Source: Pseudomonas entomophila (GTDB taxonomy: Bacteria; Pseudomonadota; Gammaproteobacteria; Pseudomonadales; Pseudomonadaceae). From it: a DNA stretch of 64,000 nucleotides. Made by a program: the position numbers and the translations under genes. Positions 57,770 to 64,000 of the stretch are shown one piece after another. Numbering within the stretch: the first letter of the stretch is position 1; every line of letters begins with the position of its first letter. The stretch spans positions 25,744 through 89,743 of the forward strand of contig NZ_JAAMQJ010000019.1 of assembly GCF_013523125.1 (NCBI RefSeq). The letters run 5' to 3'. The notes below the pieces were generated by a model. That model ran no database searches. It was not told the origin of the DNA and was given only the letters and a program-made list of their open reading frames with translations.

Positions 57770-58270
57770 TTAGGCGGCGGTAGCTTCTTTCTGATCGCGA
57801 ATGGCTGCCAGCGTACGCGCCAGCTTGCTGGTGGCGCCTTGGATAACGCTCATCAGCTTCGCGATAGCCTCGTCGCGCGTTGGCAGGGTCGCCAACACAT
57901 CGATTTCATTGGCGGCAATGAAATTGCCGTCAAACGCAGCTGCCTTGATCTCGAACTTGCTCTGACCCTTGGCGAACTCCTTGAACAGACGGGCAGCGGC
58001 GCCCGGGTGCTCGTTGGAGAAGGCAATCAGGGTAGGGCCGGTGAAGGTGTCGTTGAGCACACTGAATTCAGTGTCGGCAACGGCACGCTTGAGCAGGGTG
58101 TTACGTACGACACGTACGTATACGCCAGCTTCACGAGCCTCTTTACGGAGTCCGGTCATTGCGCCTACAGTCACACCACGGGCATCGGCCACGACAGCGG
58201 ACAGAGCGACTTTGGCAGCCTCGTTGACTTCAGCGACGATGGCCTTCTTGTCTTCGAGTTTAATTGCCAC
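57770..58270 (-). CDS. rplJ: 50S ribosomal protein L10
   Basis: 166 residues from GTG 58270, reading (M)[19 protein letters not shown]. Forms the stalk base and binds L7/L12 dimers via its C-terminal helix. AGGAG lies 7 bases upstream of the GTG; the upstream ATG frame (58357) crosses the leader and is not conserved. Confidence 0.97.
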   Translation of the reverse strand: MAIKLEDKKAIVAEVNEAAKVALSAVVADARGVTVGAMTGLRKEAREAGVYVRVVRNTLLKRAVADTEFSVLNDTFTGPTLIAFSNEHPGAAARLFKEFAKGQSKFEIKAAAFDGNFIAANEIDVLATLPTRDEAIAKLMSVIQGATSKLARTLAAIRDQKEATAA

Positions 58271-58469
58271 GGGTTTACTCCTGGTTTCTACCGTTTCATC
58301 TGGCCGAAGCCGGATGTCGTTTTGGTGTCTGATTCGATCACGAATCGGGAGCACCATCTGCGTGGGCTGGTGTTTTAAGGCTTGCGCCGCCTACGGTCTT
58401 GGATAGCCCCCGCCAGGCAGGGACCCCAATCTCTTGCTGCCGCCGCGAGCAGGTCGCGGCGACGGGGTG
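58271..58469 (-). promoter_or_regulatory. L10 leader (autoregulatory mRNA region)
   Basis: 199 bases between rplA and rplJ in the position of the L10 leader that L10(L12) binds to repress translation. It can form the strong hairpin CGCCGCGA/TCGCGGCG (58441-58461), a CCCTGCC/GGGGG-type stem (58410-58425) and further pairing around CACCAGCCCACGCAGATGGTG (58351-58372). The assignment is by position and structure; no covariance model was run. Confidence 0.6.
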
Positions 58470-59165
58470 TTACACGTCGAGCGAACCTTGGTCGATGACC
58501 AGGCCTGGACCCATGGTGGTGCTCAGGGTCACGCGCTTGACGTAGATACCTTTCGAGGAAGCAGGCTTGATGCGCTTGAGATCAGCGATCAGTGCTTCGA
58601 CGTTTTCCTTCAGCTTGGTGGCTTCGAAGCCGACCTTGCCAACGGAGGTGTGGATGATACCGTTCTTGTCGGTACGGTAGCGAACCTGACCGGCCTTGGC
58701 GTTCTTGACGGCGGTGGCGACGTCAGGGGTCACGGTACCGACCTTCGGGTTAGGCATCAGGCCGCGAGGACCCAGAACCTGACCCAACTGACCGACAACG
58801 CGCATGGCATCCGGAGAAGCGATGACGACGTCATAGTTCAGGTCGCCGCCTTTCATTTCGGCAGCCAGGTCGTCCATGCCAACGCGGTCGGCACCGGCAG
58901 CCAGAGCGGCTTCGGCAGCCGGGCCCTGGGTGAAGACGGCAACGCGGACGGTCTTGCCAGTGCCGTGTGGCAGCACGGTAGCGCTACGAACGACCTGGTC
59001 GGATTTACGTGGGTCAACGCCGAGGTTGACGGCAACGTCGAAGGATTCGGTGAACTTCACGGCGGACAGTTCAGCCAGCAGGCTAGCTGCTTCTTCGAAG
59101 TTGTAAGCCTTGCCCGCTTCGACTTTCGAAGCGATGGCCTTTTGGCGCTTGGTCAGCTTAGCCAT
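58470..59165 (-). CDS. rplA: 50S ribosomal protein L1
   Basis: 231 residues; [20 protein letters not shown] start and the conserved [19 protein letters not shown]1 stalk at the E-site; in E. coli it represses its own operon by binding the rplK leader. Its start directly abuts the rplK stop. Confidence 0.98.
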   Translation of the reverse strand: MAKLTKRQKAIASKVEAGKAYNFEEAASLLAELSAVKFTESFDVAVNLGVDPRKSDQVVRSATVLPHGTGKTVRVAVFTQGPAAEAALAAGADRVGMDDLAAEMKGGDLNYDVVIASPDAMRVVGQLGQVLGPRGLMPNPKVGTVTPDVATAVKNAKAGQVRYRTDKNGIIHTSVGKVGFEATKLKENVEALIADLKRIKPASSKGIYVKRVTLSTTMGPGLVIDQGSLDV

Positions 59166-59597
59166 TTACACACCCTCCACGTTGAGGCCCATGCTGCGAG
59201 CGGAACCGGCGATGGTGCGCACGGCTGCGTCCAGGTCAGCGGACGTCAGATCGGCCTGCTTGGCCTTGGCGATCTCTTCCAGCTGGGCACGGGTCACGGT
59301 ACCGACCTTGACGGTGTTCGGACGAGCCGAACCGCTGGTCAGGCCAGCTGCTTTCTTCAGCAGAACCGAGGCAGGGGTGCTCTTGGTCTCGAAGGTGAAG
59401 CTGCGGTCACTGTAGACAGTGATGATCACGGGCGTCGGCAGGCCGGCTTCTTGACCCTGAGTACGGGCGTTGAAGGCCTTGCAGAATTCCATGATGTTCA
59501 CGCCGTGCTGGCCCAGTGCAGGGCCGACGGGTGGGCTTGGGTTGGCCTGGCCGGCCTTAACTTGCAGCTTGATGTAAGCCTGAATCTTCTTAGCCAT
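59166..59597 (-). CDS. rplK: 50S ribosomal protein L11
   Basis: 143 residues; [20 protein letters not shown] start and [20 protein letters not shown], the thiostrepton-binding N-terminal domain. Substrate of PrmA methylation in this family. First gene of the rplKA unit, 120 bases after nusG. Confidence 0.98.
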   Translation of the reverse strand: MAKKIQAYIKLQVKAGQANPSPPVGPALGQHGVNIMEFCKAFNARTQGQEAGLPTPVIITVYSDRSFTFETKSTPASVLLKKAAGLTSGSARPNTVKVGTVTRAQLEEIAKAKQADLTSADLDAAVRTIAGSARSMGLNVEGV

Positions 59598-59669
59598 GAG
59601 CTACTCCAATATCGGGTACGAACGCCTGCTGGCTCCCCGGATGACTTGCGTTTTATCCCAGTGACGACA

Positions 59670-59698
59670 AAACCCCGCAGCACTATGGGCTGCGGGGC
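59670..59698 (-). terminator. terminator/attenuator after nusG
   Basis: CCCCGCAGC/GCTGCGGGG, 9 perfect pairs around 7 bases, with TTTTGTC on the minus strand. Separates secE-nusG from rplKA. Confidence 0.75.
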
Positions 59699-59717
59699 TA
59701 TGGGATGCTGCGTTCGA

Positions 59718-60251
59718 TCAGACCTTCTCGACCTGACCGAACTCGAGCTCCACCGGGGTGGAGCGACCGAAAATAAGCACAGCCACGGTGAGCCGGTTCT
59801 TTTCGTAATTGACTTCTTCGACGCTGCCAGTGAAATCGGCAAATGGGCCATCATTGACGCGCACCGACTCACCCACTTCGAACAACGTCTTCGGCTTCGG
59901 CTTGTCGGTGCCATCGGCAACACGACGCAGAATGGCCTCGGCCTCACGATCGGTGATGGGCGCAGGCTTGTCCGCAGTACCGCCGATGAAGCCCATGACG
60001 CGAGGCGTGTCCTTGACCAAGTGCCAAGTGCCTTCGTTCATTTCCATCTGGACCAGCACGTAGCCAGGGAAGAACTTACGCTCGCTCTTGCGCTTCTGGC
60101 CATTGCGCATCTCAACCACTTCTTCGGTCGGGACCAGAATTTCGCCAAAGCCGTCTTCCATCTGGTGCAGCTTCACACGCTCAGTCAGAGAGCGCATGAC
60201 ATGCTTCTCGTAACCCGAGTGAGCATGCACAACGTACCAACGCTTAGCCAC
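59718..60251 (-). CDS. nusG: transcription elongation/antitermination factor NusG
   Basis: 177 residues: NGN domain ([20 protein letters not shown] start) and KOW domain ([20 protein letters not shown]). Links RNA polymerase to Rho or S10. 9 bases after secE. Confidence 0.98.
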   Translation of the reverse strand: MAKRWYVVHAHSGYEKHVMRSLTERVKLHQMEDGFGEILVPTEEVVEMRNGQKRKSERKFFPGYVLVQMEMNEGTWHLVKDTPRVMGFIGGTADKPAPITDREAEAILRRVADGTDKPKPKTLFEVGESVRVNDGPFADFTGSVEEVNYEKNRLTVAVLIFGRSTPVELEFGQVEKV

Positions 60252-60260
60252 GGGACACCC

Positions 60261-60629
60261 TTAGCCAACAATCAAGGAAACCAACCAGCCGAGCAGGGAA
60301 TCGAGCCCCCACAGCAGCAGCGCCATGACCAACACGACAACCACAACGATCAACGTGGTCTGGGTGGTCTCTTGGCGGGTTGGCCACACGACTTTACGGA
60401 TCTCGGTACGCGCTTCCTTCGCCAGCGTGAAGAACGACTTGCCTTTGGCCGTTTGCAGCGCAATGAAGCCTGCAGCGGCAGCCAGTGCAAGAAGTGCCAG
60501 GACGCGGTACAGGATCGGCGCGGCAGAATAGTACTGATTGCCGACGACGCCGATGACGACCAATGCAACAACAGCCAGCCACTTGAAAAGGTCAAAACGC
60601 GATTCTTGGGCTTCAGTTTTGGTGGTCAT
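60261..60629 (-). CDS. secE: preprotein translocase subunit SecE
   Basis: 122 residues with three transmembrane helices, as in the long enterobacterial/pseudomonad form; conserved amphipathic segment EARTEIRKVVWPTRQETTQT before the last helix. ATG 60629 is preceded by AGGA; upstream frame to 60662 is not conserved. Partner of SecY in this window. Confidence 0.96.
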   Translation of the reverse strand: MTTKTEAQESRFDLFKWLAVVALVVIGVVGNQYYSAAPILYRVLALLALAAAAGFIALQTAKGKSFFTLAKEARTEIRKVVWPTRQETTQTTLIVVVVVLVMALLLWGLDSLLGWLVSLIVG

Positions 60630-60673
60630 CGAGGAGGATCCTGTGAGAAGAAAGCCAATCACACCGAGGTGAA

Positions 60674-60749
60674 TGGCAGGTCAGGAGGGAATCGAACCCC
60701 CAACCTACGGTTTTGGAGACCGTCGCTCTGCCAATTGAGCTACTGACCT
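60674..60749 (-). tRNA. trpT: tRNA-Trp(CCA)
   Basis: 76 nt including CCA. Cloverleaf AGGTCAG/CTGACCT acceptor stem, anticodon loop CTCCAAA (anticodon CCA), T-loop TTCGATT. Cotranscribed with secE-nusG from its own promoter. Confidence 0.97.
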
Positions 60750-60771
60750 TTAACACTGTATCAGGCCGACC

Positions 60772-60800
60772 ATTATGATGACCTGACTGAGAGAAATCAA
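60772..60800 (-). promoter_or_regulatory. promoter of tRNA-Trp-secE-nusG
   Basis: Minus strand TTGATT (60795-60800), 17-base spacer, CATAAT (60772-60777), about 22 bases before the tRNA-Trp 5' end. Confidence 0.75.
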
Positions 60801-60935
60801 CTACTTATTCAGTAGCCTTGCTGCGGCGCAACGCAGTGCCGACGGGGCGACGCTGCCTGCACTGATGCACGATCGACTTGCCGCGGAGAAGACCCCACTG
60901 AAGAAACAAGCCATCGACGACACCCATTAAAACAA

Positions 60936-60961
60936 AGGCAGATATTTTCATATCTGCCTTG
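60936..60961 (-). terminator. terminator of the tRNA-Tyr-Gly-Thr unit
   Basis: AAGGCAGATAT/ATATCTGCCTT, 11 perfect pairs, 4-base loop, then TTGTTTTAAT on the minus strand. Confidence 0.85.
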
Positions 60962-60966
60962 TCATA

Positions 60967-61042
60967 TGGAGCTCTTGAGCGGATTTGAACCGCTGACCTC
61001 ACCCTTACCAAGGGTGTGCTCTACCAACTGAGCTACAAGAGC
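60967..61042 (-). tRNA. tRNA-Thr(GGT)
   Basis: 76 nt including CCA. GCTCTTG/CAAGAGC acceptor stem, anticodon GGT in CTTGGTA, T-loop TTCAAAT. Confidence 0.97.
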
Positions 61043-61067
61043 GTAACACGTGCAAAAACAGCAAACT

Positions 61068-61141
<74 letters not shown>

Positions 61142-61164
61142 GGAGCATGCAGCTCTCGCTAAAA

Positions 61165-61249
<85 letters not shown>

Positions 61250-61263
61250 TGAGCGTGGGCGGC

Positions 61264-61292
61264 ATTTTCAACTCTTGCCGTCCTGCTGTCAA
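61264..61292 (-). promoter_or_regulatory. promoter of the tRNA-Tyr-Gly-Thr unit
   Basis: Minus strand TTGACA (61287-61292), 17-base spacer, GAAAAT (61264-61269), followed by GCCGCCC, a GC-rich discriminator typical of stringently controlled tRNA promoters. Confidence 0.75.
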
Positions 61293-61392
61293 GCTTTTTC
61301 TCATTTAAATCTTGAGGTTAGCTCATTTGACAGCCGCTTCTGGTTAACCACTTGAGTGGTGTTCCCTGTGAAGCGGGCGCCATTCTATCAAG

Positions 61393-61818
61393 CTATTCAG
61401 CAGTTGCAATACCCCTGCACAAAATAATTTTGTGTTTTAAGTCATTGAAATCCATCGAAAGACTGGCGAGCACGGCCGAGTCCAGCAAACGCTCGCTCTG
61501 AGGCTCGATCTTCAACCACAGACCGTCGGCTCCAGGCAGCTGACCCACCACGGGTGTGCTGTCTACATCCAGGCTGAGCAGCCGCTGGCGCAATGCCTCA
61601 AGCCGCGCCTGCTGGGGAAACCCTCCGACGACCAGGCATTCATCCGGACGTCGAGCCACGGGCGTCTTGTTCATCTCGCGCAACAGCTGGATCTCGCGCT
61701 GCGCGCCCTTGTAGAGCGAGGTCGAGGTCACTTCCTTGACCTTCAATGGAGCCTGTTGCTGATGCCAAGCGTAATACACCCCGTTCAGGACGAGCAGAAG
61801 CAGGAATAACCAGCGCAT
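61393..61818 (-). CDS. conserved membrane-anchored hypothetical protein
   Basis: 141 residues from ATG 61818 (GAGG 5 bases upstream). One N-terminal transmembrane helix (MRWLFLLLLVLNGVYYAWHQ), then a periplasmic part with ECLVVGGFPQQARLEALRQRL, which resembles a SPOR-like fold (about 50-130), ending ILCRGIATAE. Two further in-frame starts (GTG 61824, ATG 61821) are possible. Always found next to coaX in Pseudomonas as I know it; a peptidoglycan-binding role via the SPOR-like part is only a suggestion. Confidence 0.75.
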   Translation of the reverse strand: MRWLFLLLLVLNGVYYAWHQQQAPLKVKEVTSTSLYKGAQREIQLLREMNKTPVARRPDECLVVGGFPQQARLEALRQRLLSLDVDSTPVVGQLPGADGLWLKIEPQSERLLDSAVLASLSMDFNDLKHKIILCRGIATAE

Positions 61819-61825
61819 CATCACC

Positions 61826-62572
61826 TCAGTCTAATGGGCAGGCCATGGCCAGCCCCACGAACACCAGGTCGGGCACCAGACGCGCCAGGGGGGCGACTTC
61901 TCGCACCAGTGGCGCATCTCCGCCGGTAAGGAAGACCGTACACCCCGCTCCCCAACGCGCCCGCGCCTGTTCTATCTGACCTTTGGCAAAGCCTTGCATC
62001 ATCAGCACACAACCCCGCTCGACGGCCTCTACGGTGGAACGCCCCGGGCTCATGTCTTCCAGGGCCCGCTCCGCCGACGCATCGTCATAGCGGATCTGGC
62101 GCGTGTGGGTACGCAGTTGGCGCCGCATCAGTGGCATGCCTGGACAGATATAGCCCCCCAGGTGCTGCCCCCGTTCATCGACGAAGTCCGCCTTGGCAGC
62201 CGTACCGAAGTCCAGCACCAGGCACGGACCCTGGGCCAGGTGGAAACCGGCCAACGCACCCAGCCATCGATCCAGACCCAATCGCTGATAGTCGACATAG
62301 CCATTGCGCACCCCTGCCAGGTGCTGGGCGGGCTTGACGGTGTGCGGCACGACCTGGAAGGTCGACGTCAAGGACGCGCACAAGGCAGCCGTCTCTTCCT
62401 GGCCGCGCACACTGACGAGACGACAGGCCTGAAAGCTGACATTCAACGCCTGCACGGCGCTCAACAGCGCCTGGTCGGTCTCGACGAACCCACCAGACAC
62501 GACCTCGGCCGTGTCGAAGCGAATCACACGCCATTTGATGAAACTGTTCCCACAATCGAGCTCAAGTATCAT
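61826..62572 (-). CDS. coaX: type III pantothenate kinase
   Basis: 248 residues. Phosphorylates pantothenate, the first step of CoA synthesis. ASKHA-fold signatures: [16 protein letters not shown] (phosphate-1, D6 and N9 region), [24 protein letters not shown] (phosphate-2) and [11 protein letters not shown]. Its 5' end overlaps birA by 11 bases. Confidence 0.96.
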   Translation of the reverse strand: MILELDCGNSFIKWRVIRFDTAEVVSGGFVETDQALLSAVQALNVSFQACRLVSVRGQEETAALCASLTSTFQVVPHTVKPAQHLAGVRNGYVDYQRLGLDRWLGALAGFHLAQGPCLVLDFGTAAKADFVDERGQHLGGYICPGMPLMRRQLRTHTRQIRYDDASAERALEDMSPGRSTVEAVERGCVLMMQGFAKGQIEQARARWGAGCTVFLTGGDAPLVREVAPLARLVPDLVFVGLAMACPLD

Positions 62573-63521
62573 GTTGCAACCTTAGACTGAGCTCTCCACC
62601 GCTGAAACTCTTTTCCACGCCATCGACACTCAGGCGCAAGCCGCCCTGGTCATCGACGCCCATGACGGTTCCATTGATGGTCTGGATGCCGGCGATCAGC
62701 GATACGGCCCGGCCCTGCCAGAGATTGGCCTGCTCCCAGGCATCCTTGAAGGCAGCGAAACCGTGTACGGCATGGCGTTGCAGCTCACTGGCGAGCCGTC
62801 GATTGAGTCGAGCGACCAGCACATTCCTGTCCAGGTGGCTGCCCGTTTCATTCCTGACCGAGGTCCATTGCTGAGTGACGCTGTCGTTCTCCTGCATGTT
62901 GACGTTGATGCCGATGCCGATCACGACATGGCACACATCGGCAGGGTCGCCCACCAGCTCGAGCAGGATGCCTGCGATCTTGCGCTCTGCGACCAACACG
63001 TCGTTCGGCCACTTCAGACCGGCATTGACGACACCCTGTTCACGCAGAACATGCATCACCGCCAACCCCACGACCAGACTCAGCCCTTCCAACTGCCGCA
63101 TGCCTCCCTCGATCCGCAGCACGAGGCTGTAATACACGTTCTCGGCGAAAGGACTGACCCATTGACGGCCTCGGCGGCCTCGACCTGCGCTTTGGCGTTC
63201 AGCCAAGACCAGGAAAGGGGCACGCGCGCCCTGTGCGAGATCACGCAGCGCCTGTGCATTGGTCGAATCGAGGGCTTCGTGTACGGCTATGGGCCATACG
63301 CCTGGCTGGGAGTGTTGTTCGATGACCGCCGGATCGAGCAGGGTGAGGGCAGCGGCCAACTGGTAACCACGGCCCCTGACCTTGTGCACCCTCACACCGA
63401 ACTCATTCTCCAGGTGCTGCAGCTGTTTCCAGACAGCCGCACGGCTCACGCCCAGGGCAATGCCCAGGTCTTGCCCTGAATGGAAGCGGCCATCCTTGAG
63501 GAGATTCAACAACTTCAGCAT
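62562..63521 (-). CDS. birA: biotin-protein ligase / biotin operon repressor BirA
   Basis: 319 residues: N-terminal winged helix (about 1-65; [20 protein letters not shown]) for DNA binding, catalytic domain with [20 protein letters not shown] (about 112-131) and KWPNDVL, and the C-terminal SH3-like domain. Biotinylates acetyl-CoA carboxylase and represses bio genes. ATG 63521; the Shine-Dalgarno GAGG lies inside a hairpin that abuts the start codon. Confidence 0.96.
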   Translation of the reverse strand: MLKLLNLLKDGRFHSGQDLGIALGVSRAAVWKQLQHLENEFGVRVHKVRGRGYQLAAALTLLDPAVIEQHSQPGVWPIAVHEALDSTNAQALRDLAQGARAPFLVLAERQSAGRGRRGRQWVSPFAENVYYSLVLRIEGGMRQLEGLSLVVGLAVMHVLREQGVVNAGLKWPNDVLVAERKIAGILLELVGDPADVCHVVIGIGINVNMQENDSVTQQWTSVRNETGSHLDRNVLVARLNRRLASELQRHAVHGFAAFKDAWEQANLWQGRAVSLIAGIQTINGTVMGVDDQGGLRLSVDGVEKSFSGGELSLRLQHDT

Positions 63522-63549
63522 GCCAGCCTCAACGTGAAATGAGGCTGGC
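63522..63549 (-). promoter_or_regulatory. hairpin covering the birA ribosome-binding site
   Basis: GCCAGCCTCA (63522-63531) and TGAGGCTGGC (63540-63549): 10 perfect pairs around an 8-base loop. In the RNA the 3' arm contains the Shine-Dalgarno GAGG and ends immediately before AUG. A -10-like TATGAT (63551-63556) suggests the mRNA starts at or near the hairpin. Confidence 0.6.
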
Positions 63550-63626
63550 ATCATAGCCATGCACCCCGCGGTTGCATAGGAAAAGGCAGGAAGCGGACAG
63601 GCACTGGGCTCATAGACCCGGAAAAG

Positions 63627-63663
63627 ACAAAACCCCTACCTGCATGCGCAGATAGGGGTTTTG
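63627..63663 (-). terminator. terminator of the rRNA operon
   Basis: AAAACCCCTAcCTGC/GCAGaTAGGGGTTTT, 15 positions with one mismatch, 4-base loop, followed by TTTTGTCTTTTCC on the minus strand, just after the 5S gene. Confidence 0.88.
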
Positions 63664-63672
63664 CGAAATAAA

Positions 63673-63789
63673 TCTTGGCGATGACCTACTCTCACATGGG
63701 GAAACCCCACACTACCATCGGCGATGCATCGTTTCACTGCTGAGTTCGGGAAGGGATCAGGTGGTTCCAATGCTCTATGGTCGCCAAGA
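63673..63789 (-). rRNA. rrf: 5S ribosomal RNA
   Basis: About 117 nt. Terminal helix CTTGGCGA/TCGCCAAG, with the conserved CCGAACTCAGCAGTGAAACG internal region. Ends are approximate by 1-2 bases. Confidence 0.93.
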
Positions 63790-63918
63790 AATTCGGTAGC
63801 CGGACCGTCGTATCGACAGGCCAGCAGATTCGGATATGTGATCTTTGTGTGCGTGCGAACTTTCGGTTCGTGTGTCTTCACACCCAACCTGCGCCTGGCA
63901 GATTGCTTGGGTGTTATA

Positions 63919-64000
63919 TGGTCAAGCCTCACGGGCAATTAGTATTGGTTAGCTCAACGCCTCACAGCGCTTACACACCCAACCTATCAACGTCGTAGTC
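63919..64000 (-). rRNA. rrl: 23S ribosomal RNA, 3' end only
   Basis: The minus strand reads GACTACGACGTTGATAGGTT onward to CCCGTGAGGCTTGACC, the conserved 3' end of pseudomonad 23S rRNA. The gene continues beyond the window. Between it and 5S lies a 129-base spacer without a tRNA. Confidence 0.93.

Larger units (their letters stand above)
60750..60966 (-). other. tRNA-Thr to tRNA-Trp spacer, site of the missing tufB
   Basis: 217 bases. Contains the tRNA-Thr terminator (60936-60961), about 130 bases of unassigned sequence, and the tRNA-Trp promoter. In many other pseudomonads this position holds the second EF-Tu gene. I could find no convincing tuf remnant, and the short frames here have no support. 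Confidence 0.6.

Noticed and set aside
60805..60930. tufB remnant or small protein in the tRNA-Thr/tRNA-Trp spacer
   Set aside because: The last bases vaguely resemble the tuf 3' end but the alignment needs several gaps; the 40-codon frame has no ribosome-binding site.
63791..63998. Short frames across the 5S-23S spacer and 23S end
   Set aside because: They lie in rRNA operon sequence on the strand opposite to transcription.

Overview
The window is a chromosomal segment of a fluorescent pseudomonad, most probably of the Pseudomonas putida group. This rests on gene content and order rather than on any search. The block birA-coaX-tRNAs-secE-nusG-rplKAJL-rpoBC-rpsLG-fusA-tuf-S10/spc/alpha operons-katA-ftnA-uvrA-MFS-ssb matches the order I know from P. 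aeruginosa PA4232-PA4280. The PA4063-PA4069-like block and the nrdR-rib-nusB-thiL-pgpA block are also typical of Pseudomonas. The core is GC-rich. There is no phage, insertion sequence, CRISPR array or gene-free stretch longer than about 250 bases.

Layout. 1-9.5 kb: the 3' part of dxs (+), then on the minus strand ribA, and an operon read nrdR-ribD-ribE-ribBX-ribH-nusB-thiL-pgpA-periplasmic binding protein (riboflavin synthesis, thiamine pyrophosphate, transcription factors). 9.5-11.6 kb: YbaY-like lipoprotein, a small methyltransferase and a CnoX-type thioredoxin/TPR protein. 12.0-15.1 kb: a four-gene zinc-responsive cassette (ZrgA, LolD-like ATPase, FtsX-like permease, DUF3299 protein) behind a candidate Zur box. 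15.2 kb: an OmpW/OprG porin with a candidate ANR box. 16-18.7 kb: two sugar-nucleotide-type SDR proteins and a helix-turn-helix regulator. 18.9-21.4 kb: an AGCS amino-acid symporter with a type I asparaginase. 21.4-23.0 kb: a lower-GC insert with small genes of unknown function. 23.1-28.6 kb: ssb, a YajR-like MFS exporter, uvrA and ferritin.

28.7-60.6 kb is the translation/transcription core, all on the minus strand: secE-nusG, rplK-rplA, rplJ-rplL-rpoB-rpoC, rpsL-rpsG-fusA-tuf, the S10 and spc operons, the alpha operon, then katA and ftnA. Strong hairpins and sigma70-like promoters divide it into transcription units. In several places a terminator-like hairpin is followed at once by a promoter, in two cases with the -35 box inside the hairpin arm. 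60.7-61.3 kb holds four tRNA genes (Trp, Thr, Gly, Tyr); the second EF-Tu gene that other pseudomonads carry between tRNA-Thr and tRNA-Trp is missing. The window ends with coaX, birA, 5S rRNA and the 3' end of a 23S rRNA gene.

Most of the window is conserved housekeeping DNA. The best candidates for something undescribed are the 21.4-23.0 kb insert (a coupled 62-aa/178-aa gene pair with a single-span membrane protein), the 5'-terminal hairpin over the birA ribosome-binding site, and the terminator-promoter modules inside the ribosomal protein cluster.
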